Assembly (NCBI GenBank): GCA_902491375.1
Contig: CABUHE010000024.1
Location: 1 to 30,908 of the forward strand
Direction of reading: 5' to 3'
Length of the DNA: 30,908 nucleotides
DNA from: an uncultured Prevotella sp.
GTDB taxonomy: Bacteria; Bacteroidota; Bacteroidia; Bacteroidales; Bacteroidaceae
Under the pieces are notes generated by a model. That model saw nothing but the letters and a program-made list of their open reading frames with translations. It had not been told where the DNA came from and ran no database searches. The stretch's first letter is position 1. The number at the start of each line of letters is the position of its first letter. Shown piece after piece: positions 1-6,190 of the stretch. Position numbers and translations under genes: made by a program.

Positions 1-27
1 ATGATCCCCTGATTCCGGGGCTTTTTG
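1..27 (+). terminator. 3' part of a terminator from an upstream gene
   Basis: CCCC at 6-9 can pair with GGGG at 17-20, and a run of five T follows at 22-26. The GATTCCGGGGC part reads like the 3' arm of a longer hairpin whose 5' arm would lie before the window, so only part of it is visible. It probably ends the transcript of the gene to the left. Confidence 0.5.
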
Positions 28-94
28 ATTAATTGTTTAACTCGTCCCATTTTAAAGGGACACTAATGTGGCAACCATTTAAATTAAAATAGAG

Positions 95-670
95 ATGAAT
101 ATGAAAAAACAAGTAGTGGCTAAGCTTATATTTGGTTACGATGTCGAGTATATGTATCAATCACCGAGCCTTATGCCCGGTCTTTGCGATGTCTGCCATA
201 ATCGGTTAGAGGACGTACCCAACATGGCTTATAAGATGCGGAAGAAAAAAGGTGACATGTTTTATACATACGATCATTATTGTATAGTAACAGAAAAGTT
301 TAAGTCTTTCTGTGATGAAAATCATTATCCGGGATTGAAGTTCACAGCAATAACGGCATCGCCGGGGTTCTATCATTTCATGCCGACAATAGTGTATAAA
401 TTGGATTGCGTTCGCGGTGGAACTCGATTCATGAATCATAGGGAGTGTTGTGGATCTTATGATGAGGTTATAGGCATACCGGAATTTAAGGAGGTTGATT
501 TTTTTATGCCGAATGATGATTTTATTTGCCGTTCAGAGCATTTGTTTGGCACGCGTGAAAAAAAATCACCTTTAATAATTATCGGGCTTGATACGATGAG
601 GAAGATGAAAAGTTATGGGCTTCGTGGAATTTGTTATTTTGATGTATATGAATATCCGCAATCAACCTAA
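95..670 (+). CDS. Immunity-like protein with two cysteine pairs, 191 aa
   Basis: I cannot name this protein firmly. It has no signal peptide or membrane segment, so it is probably cytoplasmic. It carries a CxxC motif near residue 31 (LCDVCHNR) and a second cysteine pair near residue 118 (RECCG), which together could bind a metal. The layout is cysteine pair, a charged KKKGD stretch, a central FYHFMPTIVYKLD strand region, CCG, and a C-terminal GLRGICYFDVYE strand. It recalls small immunity-type proteins of Bacteroidales polymorphic-toxin loci (DUF1629/Imm11-like or double-CXXCG types). That is a resemblance by eye only. ATG at 95 and ATG at 101 are both possible starts. No promoter is clear upstream, and no toxin gene is in the window. 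Base composition is AT-richer than the ribosomal genes, as expected of accessory DNA. Confidence 0.65.
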   Translation: MNMKKQVVAKLIFGYDVEYMYQSPSLMPGLCDVCHNRLEDVPNMAYKMRKKKGDMFYTYDHYCIVTEKFKSFCDENHYPGLKFTAITASPGFYHFMPTIVYKLDCVRGGTRFMNHRECCGSYDEVIGIPEFKEVDFFMPNDDFICRSEHLFGTREKKSPLIIIGLDTMRKMKSYGLRGICYFDVYEYPQST

Positions 671-752
671 ATACATCTAATTCCACATCCACTACTTAAA
701 GGAAAGTGAAAACATTAGGTTGATTGAGGATATTCAAATTGATGTATATGAG
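639..752. repeat. Inverted repeat nested with a direct repeat
   Basis: The end of the 191-aa gene (650-670, GAATATCCGCAATCAACCTA plus A) is repeated in inverted orientation at 715-735 with one mismatch in 21. In addition, TTGATGTATATGA occurs at 639-651 and again, in direct orientation, at 739-751, exactly 100 bases apart. As RNA the inverted arms could form a long stem around a 44-nt loop that includes the stop codon. Confidence 0.8.
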
Positions 753-755
753 TGA
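681..755 (+). pseudogene. Possible C-terminal remnant of another immunity-like gene
   Basis: After the stop at 678-680 an open stretch of 24 codons runs to TGA at 753-755 and ends in IRLIEDIQIDVYE. This resembles the C-terminal strand of the preceding protein (GLRGICYFDVYE) and the usual end of immunity-type proteins. There is no start codon or upstream part. It could be the tail of a deleted second gene, or simply a product of the repeats that cover it. The call rests on a short stretch. Confidence 0.25.
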
Positions 756-858
756 GATCCCTATAGTCAAACGGAAATATATTGCGAAGAGGTTCTTTAG
801 GGGTAACAGCTTGAATTTCAATCGCTATTCGGTAAAAGTTTTTACAAATCAATTCTGA

Positions 859-893
859 TTGGCTGTATTTCGGATAAAATGAATTATCTTTGC
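859..893 (+). promoter_or_regulatory. Bacteroidota-type promoter with GATAA-N6-TTATC dyad
   Basis: TATCTTTG at 885-892 fits the -7 consensus TAnnTTTG. A TTG at 859-861 is a possible -33 box, though the 23-base spacing is longer than usual. GATAA at 873-877 and TTATC at 884-888 form a dyad that overlaps the -7 box and could be an operator. Bases 868-893 are nearly identical to 2100-2125 ahead of the DUF3467 gene. Transcription would start near 899, which argues for ATG 922 as the start of the next gene. Confidence 0.7.
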
Positions 894-921
894 GTTGTTT
901 TTATGCTGTGCAAATGAAATT

Positions 922-1410
922 ATGGCAAAGCGAATAGTTACAAAAATCGGTTATGTGTTTTGTGTTGAGATAGACGGTCAATACAAATGTTATTTTCAGT
1001 ATGTTGCTAACGACTTGACGCAGCTGAACAGCTCGGTAATCCGCGTGTTCAAGACGCATTACCCAATGGACTATGTTCCCGACATAGAGGCAATAGTCAA
1101 TGACGAGGTTTATTTTTATGCCCATACGATACTCCGTGTGGGCATAGACGCCGGCGCATGGTATAAGGTAGGTAAAAGCAAGAATATAGGCGAACCTGAT
1201 AAAATCATGTTCAAGCTTTTCAGTGAGGGCGATTATAGTCAAATGACGAAATCATACAGGTGGTATGTATGGCAGCTGAACAAGGAGCATGTGTTCATAG
1301 GTGAGCAGACCGATGCCATCCGTGGCTACGACCTTGGTTGGGTGGTTCCGTATATAGATATTGTAAGTAAGATAAAAACCGGCAAGTTCGCCATCCGGGT
1401 ATTGGAGTGA
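922..1410 (+). CDS. Immunity-like protein, first tandem copy, 162 aa
   Basis: This is a soluble protein without signal peptide or membrane segment. It begins MAKRIVTKIGYVFCVEI and has a conserved core (HYPMDYVPDIEAIVNDEV, then AGAWYKVGKSKNIG). The opening strand pattern, KIGYVFCVEIDGQYKCYFQ, resembles the Imm26 type of immunity protein, but I hold that loosely. ATG 922 is preferred over a TTG at 895, because 895 lies between the -7 box and the expected transcript start and because the second copy begins at the equivalent ATG. The copies differ in only about a dozen residues, most of them in the last 25. A hairpin and 75 bases separate this gene from copy 2, so the two are probably co-transcribed from the promoter at 885-892. 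Confidence 0.75.
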   Translation: MAKRIVTKIGYVFCVEIDGQYKCYFQYVANDLTQLNSSVIRVFKTHYPMDYVPDIEAIVNDEVYFYAHTILRVGIDAGAWYKVGKSKNIGEPDKIMFKLFSEGDYSQMTKSYRWYVWQLNKEHVFIGEQTDAIRGYDLGWVVPYIDIVSKIKTGKFAIRVLE

Positions 1411-1426
1411 GCGGTGAAAATGGCTA

Positions 1427-1467
1427 TGATCCCGGTTGTGGATTTGTTGAATTTACAACCGGGATTA
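1427..1467 (+). other. Long hairpin between the tandem copies
   Basis: ATCCCGGTTGT (1429-1439) pairs perfectly with ACAACCGGGAT (1455-1465). The stem continues inward to a loop at 1445-1449, with two G-U pairs. No T run follows, so full termination is doubtful. It may slow transcription, or protect the message of copy 1 from decay. The same spacer after unit 2 (around 1998-2030) is present but its stem is eroded. Confidence 0.7.
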
Positions 1468-1485
1468 AGTTTAATAGAGAGTTGT

Positions 1486-1974
1486 ATGGCAAAGCGAATA
1501 GTAACAAAAATCGGTTATGTGTTTTGTGTTGAGATAGAGGGTCAATACAAATGTTATTTTCAGTATGTCGCCAACGACTTGACGCAGCTGAACAGTTCCG
1601 TAATCCGCGTGTTCAAGACGCATTACCCAATGGACTATGTTCCCGACATAGAGGCAATAGTCAATGACGAGGTTTATTTTTATGCCCATACGATACTCCG
1701 TGTGGGCATAGACGCCGGCGCATGGTATAAGGTAGGTAAAAGCAAGAATATAGGCGAACCTGATAAAATCATGTTCAAGCTTTTCAGTGAGGGCGATTAT
1801 AGTCAAATGACGAAATCATACAGGTGGTATGTATGGCAGCTGAACAAGGAGCATGTGTTCATAGGTGAGCAGACCGATGCCATCCGTGGCTACGACCTTG
1901 GTTGGGTGTACCCATATATGGAAATTGTTAATAAGGTTAAGACAGGTAAGTTCATCAGCCGTGAAATGGAGTGA
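1486..1974 (+). CDS. Immunity-like protein, second tandem copy, 162 aa
   Basis: This is the tandem paralogue of the gene at 922-1410, with the same length, start context and core motifs. The two proteins differ at residue 18 (D to E) and then mainly in the last 25 residues (VVPYIDIVSKIK versus VYPYMEIVNKVK, and the final FAIRVLE versus FISREME). The frame is open upstream to 1414, but ATG 1486 matches copy 1. No separate promoter is visible, so it probably depends on the promoter at 885-892. If these are immunity proteins, the divergent tail could set the range of partners. That is inference. Confidence 0.75.
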   Translation: MAKRIVTKIGYVFCVEIEGQYKCYFQYVANDLTQLNSSVIRVFKTHYPMDYVPDIEAIVNDEVYFYAHTILRVGIDAGAWYKVGKSKNIGEPDKIMFKLFSEGDYSQMTKSYRWYVWQLNKEHVFIGEQTDAIRGYDLGWVYPYMEIVNKVKTGKFISREME

Positions 1975-2048
1975 ATTGTGACAATGGCAATGGCTTCAAT
2001 TGTGGATTTGTAGAATTTGCAACCAGGATTAGTCTTATTGCAGAATAA

Positions 2049-2090
2049 ATGGCAAAGTGTACGGTTGTTTTGTTTAAAGATTTGTCATAA
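2049..2090 (+). pseudogene. Start of a decayed third tandem copy
   Basis: ATGGCAAAGTGTACGGTTG at 2049 lines up with the first codons of copies 1 and 2 (ATGGCAAAGCGAATAGT), exactly where a third unit should begin. The frame gives MAKCTVVLFKDLS and stops at TAA 2088-2090. Similarity is lost after about seven codons. A short terminator-like hairpin and the next promoter follow directly, so the rest of the copy was probably deleted. Confidence 0.5.
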
Positions 2091-2102
2091 TCTTTCTTTT
2101 TT
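2076..2102 (+). terminator. Weak terminator after the tandem genes
   Basis: AAAGAT (2076-2081) pairs with ATCTTT (2090-2095) around an 8-base loop, and T runs follow at 2097-2102. The stem is short and AT-rich, but its place after the immunity-like genes and just before a new promoter fits a terminator. Confidence 0.5.
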
Positions 2103-2125
2103 CGGATAAAAAGGATTATCTTTGC
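2100..2125 (+). promoter_or_regulatory. Promoter of the DUF3467 gene, twin of the one at 885
   Basis: TATCTTTG at 2117-2124 is a -7 box. GATAA (2105-2109) and TTATC (2116-2120) repeat the dyad seen at 873-888 with the same 6-base spacing. Bases 2100-2125 match 868-893 at 24 of 26 positions. A -33 TTG at the usual distance is not obvious. The message would have a leader of roughly 70 nt before ATG 2201. Confidence 0.7.
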
Positions 2126-2200
2126 ATACAAAGAACGGAGAGCCACGCGGCTTCCGGATATAGGATCTAAAAGTTTACACCTTAATTATTATATATAAGA

Positions 2201-2521
2201 ATGGAAAATAACAATAACAACAAGCCGGGACAGTTGCAGATAGAACTGCCCCAGGATGTGGCTCAGGGCGAATATGCCAACTTTGCCATCATAACACACT
2301 CAAGTTCTGATTTCGTACTCGACTTTGCACGCATACTTCCCGGTGTGCCCAAGGCTACGGTGAAATCACGCGTTATTCTTGCTCCTGAGCACGCTAAGCG
2401 TCTGCTTATGGCGTTGAAGGACAATATCGTAAGATACGAGAACGCTTTCGGTCCTATTCAGTTGCCACAGCAGGAAAAGGGCACGATAGCTCCCTTCAAT
2501 ATAAACAAGGGCGAGGCTTAA
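2201..2521 (+). CDS. DUF3467 domain protein, 106 aa
   Basis: The protein is small and soluble with an Asn-rich start (MENNNNNKPGQLQIELP). It has the DUF3467 signature: an EYANFAIITHS strand, FVLDFARILPG, a KSRVILAPEHAKRLLMAL motif and a YENAFGPI end. The function of DUF3467 is not known to me. The family is widespread in Bacteroidota, and I recall it sitting beside rpoC and rpsL there, which fits the rpsL operon starting 425 bases further on. It has its own promoter (2117-2124) and terminator (2548-2578), so it is probably a single-gene transcript. Confidence 0.85.
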   Translation: MENNNNNKPGQLQIELPQDVAQGEYANFAIITHSSSDFVLDFARILPGVPKATVKSRVILAPEHAKRLLMALKDNIVRYENAFGPIQLPQQEKGTIAPFNINKGEA

Positions 2522-2547
2522 AACTTGAATATCCCATCATTCATTAT

Positions 2548-2583
2548 AAGTCCATTAAGGCATTGCCTTAGTGGACTTTGTCT
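2548..2583 (+). terminator. Strong terminator after the DUF3467 gene
   Basis: AAGTCCATTAAGGC (2548-2561) pairs with GCCTTAGTGGACTT (2565-2578): a 14-bp stem with one T-G pair and a 3-base ATT loop. A T-rich stretch (TTTGTCTTTC) follows. Confidence 0.85.
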
Positions 2584-2857
2584 TTCTATTTAGGTGTTTT
2601 ATCTTAAATGTTCTGCTGTATGGCTTCATGCTGGTGTGCATGAGTTTTCCACAGTAGTATATTTCACTGATACTTCGTGGTTATAAAGATGACACCTTAT
2701 TTATAATATATAAGGCATCGTGTGGAATATAACTTGGGAAGGTTTAAAAACAGATTATTTAAGTTAAAATATTAAAATGAATATTATATTAATTAAATTT
2801 AATTATGGTGTAAGCGATTTGTAATTCTTATAATTAGGTGATTTAAATAATTATTCG
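2584..2857. other. Gene-free spacer with a 45-nt foldable element
   Basis: This stretch between the DUF3467 terminator and the rpsL promoter holds no credible gene. Bases 2613-2657 can fold into a two-part hairpin: CTGCTG and TGG (with a TA bulge) against CCACAGTAG, and inside it CATGC (2627-2631) with GCATG (2638-2642). Bases 2695-2715 hold a shorter CCTTAT/ATAAGG dyad. The last 100 bases are very AT-rich, which suits an upstream element for the ribosomal promoter. Confidence 0.5.
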
Positions 2858-2865
2858 TACCTTTG
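2834..2865 (+). promoter_or_regulatory. Main promoter of the ribosomal supercluster
   Basis: TACCTTTG at 2858-2865 is a clean -7 box of the Bacteroidota type. TTAGGTG (2834-2840) stands 17 bases upstream as a loose -33 element. The region before it (2730-2850) is strongly AT-rich. The predicted leader before rpsL is about 75 nt and rich in A (CAAAACAATATATAAC), as is common for highly expressed genes in this phylum that lack a Shine-Dalgarno site. Confidence 0.75.
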
Positions 2866-2946
2866 CAGCCCAAAAAGGTCTGTGTTCCAGATTGTTGCTT
2901 GAAGATAGAAAATAACAAAACAATATATAACTAAAAATTAACAACA

Positions 2947-3330
2947 ATGCCTACAATTCAACAATTGGTAAGAAAAGGTAGAAAGGCGCTTGTTGACAAG
3001 AGCAAATCGCCGGCTTTGGACTCATGTCCTCAGCGTCGTGGCGTTTGTGTTCGTGTGTACACAACAACCCCGAAGAAACCTAATTCGGCAATGCGTAAAG
3101 TTGCCCGTGTTCGTTTGACAAACCAGAAGGAAGTTAACTCTTACATCCCTGGAGAGGGACACAACCTTCAGGAGCACTCTATCGTGCTTGTACGTGGTGG
3201 TCGTGTTAAGGACCTCCCTGGTGTACGTTACCACATCGTTCGTGGAACTCTTGATACAGCAGGTGTAGCTAACCGCACACAGCGTCGTTCTAAGTACGGT
3301 GCAAAACGTCCGAAGGCTAATAAGAAGTAA
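2947..3330 (+). CDS. rpsL: 30S ribosomal protein S12
   Basis: S12 lies at the decoding centre and controls accuracy of codon reading. The 127-aa protein has the full family core: VYTTTPKKPNSAMRK around residues 37-51 and GGRVKDLPGVRYH around 84-96. The lysines tied to streptomycin resistance elsewhere (K43/K44 and K88) are the wild-type residues, and the aspartate after K88 that RimO modifies in E. coli is present. The C-terminal end (RPKANKK) is slightly longer than in E. coli. It is the first gene of the str segment, behind the promoter at 2858. Confidence 0.97.
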   Translation: MPTIQQLVRKGRKALVDKSKSPALDSCPQRRGVCVRVYTTTPKKPNSAMRKVARVRLTNQKEVNSYIPGEGHNLQEHSIVLVRGGRVKDLPGVRYHIVRGTLDTAGVANRTQRRSKYGAKRPKANKK

Positions 3331-3406
3331 TTTATTCTTAACAGGACACAACAGACATTTTATTTAAACGTTTTGCTGGAGATATGTTATAAAGGTTGAG
3401 TAAGTA

Positions 3407-3444
3407 GTCCCGGAGGGGACGCTGAAGGACAGATGAACAGCCCC
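3407..3444 (+). promoter_or_regulatory. Structured rpsL-rpsG spacer with two competing hairpins
   Basis: Within the 137-base spacer, GTCCC (3407-3411) pairs with GGGAC (3416-3420). Alternatively GGG (3416-3418) plus GCTG (3421-3424) pair with CAGC plus CCC (3438-3444). The GGG is used in both, so the two folds exclude each other. In E. coli the same intercistronic region is where S7 binds to repress translation of the str operon. A similar role here is inference. Confidence 0.5.
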
Positions 3445-3467
3445 ATGCAGAATTAATTTCAAAAGAA

Positions 3468-3944
3468 ATGAGAAAAGCAAAACCAAAGAAGCATGTGATC
3501 CTTCCGGATCCGGTTTACAATGACCAAAAGGTCTCAAAATTCGTTAATCATCTGATGTATGACGGAAAGAAGAATACATCTTATGAGATTTTCTACAAAG
3601 CATTGGATACCGTAAAGGAGAAGATGGCAAACGAGGAGAAATCAGCTCTTGAGATATGGAAGACTGCCCTCGACAACATCACTCCGCAGGTTGAGGTTAA
3701 GAGCCGCCGTATCGGTGGTGCGACTTTCCAGGTGCCTACGGAAATCCGTCCTGACCGTAAGGAGAGCATTTCTATGAAGAATATGATCAGCTTCGCACGC
3801 AAGCGTGGCGGCAAGACTATGGCCGACAAGCTCGCAGCAGAGATCATGGACGCTTACAACAATCAGGGTGGTGCTTTCAAGCGTAAGGAAGATATGCACC
3901 GTATGGCAGAGGCTAACCGCGCATTCGCTCACTTCAGATTTTAA
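3468..3944 (+). CDS. rpsG: 30S ribosomal protein S7
   Basis: S7 starts assembly of the 30S head by binding the 3' major domain of 16S rRNA, and contacts E-site tRNA. The 158-aa protein matches family length (about 156) and has the usual motifs: a KFVNHLMYDGKK helix near residue 25, VEVKSRRIGGATFQVP near 76-91, and the basic SFARKRGGKTMADKL segment. The C-terminal half keeps KRKEDMHRMAEANRAFAHFRF. S7 is the known autoregulator of the str operon in E. coli, and the spacer in front of this gene is folded and unusually long. Confidence 0.97.
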   Translation: MRKAKPKKHVILPDPVYNDQKVSKFVNHLMYDGKKNTSYEIFYKALDTVKEKMANEEKSALEIWKTALDNITPQVEVKSRRIGGATFQVPTEIRPDRKESISMKNMISFARKRGGKTMADKLAAEIMDAYNNQGGAFKRKEDMHRMAEANRAFAHFRF

Positions 3945-3966
3945 AATTAGTTAGGTAAAAAGAATC

Positions 3967-6084
3967 ATGGCAAAGCAAGATTTACATTTGACCCGCAATA
4001 TCGGTATCATGGCTCACATCGATGCCGGTAAGACGACAACTTCTGAGCGTATCCTGTTCTACACAGGTAAGACTCACAAGATTGGCGAGGTTCATGACGG
4101 TGCCGCTACAATGGACTGGATGGCACAGGAGCAGGAGCGTGGTATAACCATTACTTCTGCCGCAACTACTTGTTATTGGCATTACAACAACAAGCAGTTT
4201 AAGATCAACTTGATTGATACTCCGGGACACGTTGACTTTACAGCTGAGGTTGAGCGTTCTCTTCGTGTGCTCGACGGAGCCGTAGCAACTTACTGTGCTG
4301 TGGGTGGTGTCCAGCCGCAATCTGAAACTGTTTGGCGTCAGGCCGACAAATATAATGTTCCGCGTCTCGGTTACGTTAATAAGATGGACCGTTCGGGCGC
4401 TGACTATTTCGATGTTCTCCGTCAGATGAAGGAGATCCTGGGCGCAAACCCTGTTTCTCTGGTTATCCCTATCGGTAACGAGGAAACATTCAAGGGTCTT
4501 GTTGACCTGATTAAGATGAAGGCTATCTATTGGCACGATGAGACTATGGGTGCTGAGTATGAGATAGACGACATCCCTGCTGACCTCAAGGATGAGGCTG
4601 ATGAGTGGAGAGGCAAGCTCCTTGAATCTGCAGCTGAGTTTGACGAGGCTCTCATGGAGAAATACTTTGACGATCCTAACTCAATCACAGAGGAAGAGAT
4701 AATCGCAGCTATCCGTAAGGGTACTCTTTCTATGCAGTGTACTCCTATGCTCTGCGGTTCTTCATTCAAGAATAAGGGTGTGCAGACTCTGCTTGACTAT
4801 GTTTGCGCATTCCTGCCTTCACCTCTCGATACTCCTAATATCGTAGGTACTAACCCGTCAACCGGTGAAGAGGAAGACCGTAAGCCTTCAGAGGACGAGC
4901 CTACTTCAGCTCTTGCGTTCAAGATTGCCACTGACCCGTATGTTGGCCGTCTGGTATTCTTCCGCGTTTACTCTGGTAAGGTAGAGGCTGGTTCATACGT
5001 TTACAATACTCGTTCTGGTAAGAAAGAGCGTGTAAGCCGTCTGTTCCAGATGAACTCTAACAAGCAGGTTCCTATGGAAGTTATCGACGCTGGTGATATA
5101 GGCGCAGGTGTCGGTTTCAAGGATATCCGCACTGGTGATACTTTGTGTGACGAGGCTCATCCTATCGTACTTGAGTCAATCACATTCCCTGACCCTGTGA
5201 TCGGTATCGCAGTTGAGCCGAAGAGCCAGGCAGACGTTGACAAGCTGGGCATCGGTCTGGCTAAGTTGGCAGAGGAAGACCCGACATTCACAGTACATAC
5301 TGACGAGCAGAGCGGCCAGACCGTTATCTCTGGTATGGGTGAGCTCCACCTCGATATCATTCTTGACCGTCTGAAGAGAGAGTTCAAGGTTGAATGTAAC
5401 CAGGGTAAGCCTCAGGTTAACTACAAAGAGGCTATTACTAAGACTGTCAACCTGCGCGAGGTTTACAAGAAGCAGAGTGGTGGTCGTGGTAAGTTCGCTG
5501 ACATCATTGTTAATGTTGGTCCTGTAGACGAAGATTACAAGGAAGGCGGACTTCAGTTCATCAACGAGGTTAAGGGCGGTAACGTTCCTAAGGAATTCAT
5601 CCCGTCAGTTCAGAAGGGCTTCGAGACAGCTATGAAGAGCGGTGTTCTCGGTGGTTATCCTATGGACAGCCTCAAGGTTACTCTGCTCGACGGTTCTTTC
5701 CATCCCGTTGACTCTGACCAGTTGTCATTCGAAATCGCAGCCATCAACGCTTACAAGAACGCTTGTGTTAAAGCAGGTCCTGTGCTCATGGAGCCTATCA
5801 TGAAGCTTGAGGTTGTAACTCCTGAGGAGAACATGGGTGACGTTATCGGCGACTTGAACAAGCGTCGTGGTCAGGTTGAAGGTATGGATGAGACTCGTAG
5901 CGGTGCACGTATCATCAAGGCAATGGTTCCGCTGGCTGAAATGTTCGGATATGTAACAGCTCTGCGTACCATCACTTCAGGACGTGCAACAAGCTCAATG
6001 GAGTATGATCATCACGCACCTGTATCAAGCTCAATCGCTAAGGCTGTGCTTGAAGAGATTAAGGGCCGCGTTGATCTGGTATAA
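3967..6084 (+). CDS. fusA: Elongation factor G
   Basis: EF-G is the GTPase that moves tRNAs and mRNA through the ribosome after peptide transfer, and it helps recycle ribosomes. The 705-aa protein has all the GTPase motifs: AHIDAGKT (16-23), RGITI (58-62), DTPGH (84-88, with the catalytic histidine at 88) and NKMD (138-141). The later domains are complete, including the GRGKFADI region of domain IV and the C-terminal GYVTALRTITSGRA of domain V. It lies 22 bases behind rpsG. Unlike in enterobacteria, no tuf gene follows. It reads as the housekeeping EF-G, not the EF-G2 paralogue found in some Bacteroidota. Confidence 0.97.
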   Translation: MAKQDLHLTRNIGIMAHIDAGKTTTSERILFYTGKTHKIGEVHDGAATMDWMAQEQERGITITSAATTCYWHYNNKQFKINLIDTPGHVDFTAEVERSLRVLDGAVATYCAVGGVQPQSETVWRQADKYNVPRLGYVNKMDRSGADYFDVLRQMKEILGANPVSLVIPIGNEETFKGLVDLIKMKAIYWHDETMGAEYEIDDIPADLKDEADEWRGKLLESAAEFDEALMEKYFDDPNSITEEEIIAAIRKGTLSMQCTPMLCGSSFKNKGVQTLLDYVCAFLPSPLDTPNIVGTNPSTGEEEDRKPSEDEPTSALAFKIATDPYVGRLVFFRVYSGKVEAGSYVYNTRSGKKERVSRLFQMNSNKQVPMEVIDAGDIGAGVGFKDIRTGDTLCDEAHPIVLESITFPDPVIGIAVEPKSQADVDKLGIGLAKLAEEDPTFTVHTDEQSGQTVISGMGELHLDIILDRLKREFKVECNQGKPQVNYKEAITKTVNLREVYKKQSGGRGKFADIIVNVGPVDEDYKEGGLQFINEVKGGNVPKEFIPSVQKGFETAMKSGVLGGYPMDSLKVTLLDGSFHPVDSDQLSFEIAAINAYKNACVKAGPVLMEPIMKLEVVTPEENMGDVIGDLNKRRGQVEGMDETRSGARIIKAMVPLAEMFGYVTALRTITSGRATSSMEYDHHAPVSSSIAKAVLEEIKGRVDLV

Positions 6085-6096
6085 ACCGTAAACTAT

Positions 6097-6153
6097 AAGG
6101 AGAATGAGGCGTCACGTTAGCGAATGACTCTTAACGGACGTACCTCTTCTCTT
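6097..6153 (+). promoter_or_regulatory. Long imperfect stem-loop in the fusA-rpsJ spacer
   Basis: Nearly the whole 57 bases fold on themselves. AAG and AGAA pair with TTCT and CTT, GAGG (6106-6109) with CCTC (6143-6146), CGTC (6110-6113) with GACG (6137-6140), and CGTTAG (6115-6120) with TTAACG (6131-6136). Only one- or two-base bulges interrupt the stem, and the loop is 6121-6130. No -7 box lies in the spacer, so this is probably RNA structure inside one transcript. In E. coli, L4 controls the S10 operon from the leader before rpsJ. The position is the same, but the link to L4 is inference. Confidence 0.6.
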
Positions 6154-6190
6154 GTTGATTTAATATTAATAATAAAAAGTCAAAACAAAA

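Larger units (their letters stand above)
922..2048 (+). repeat. Tandem duplication, units of 564 and 563 bp
   Basis: Unit 1 is 922-1485 and unit 2 is 1486-2048. Each holds one 162-aa gene plus its 3' spacer. Bases 1036-1344 and 1600-1908 are identical (309 bp). The parts outside this block have diverged. After unit 2 a third unit begins but keeps only its first codons (2049-2090). Confidence 0.9.

Noticed and set aside
64..71. TAATGTGG as a possible -7 box for the first gene
   Set aside because: It fits only part of TAnnTTTG and ends 24 bases before the start codon.
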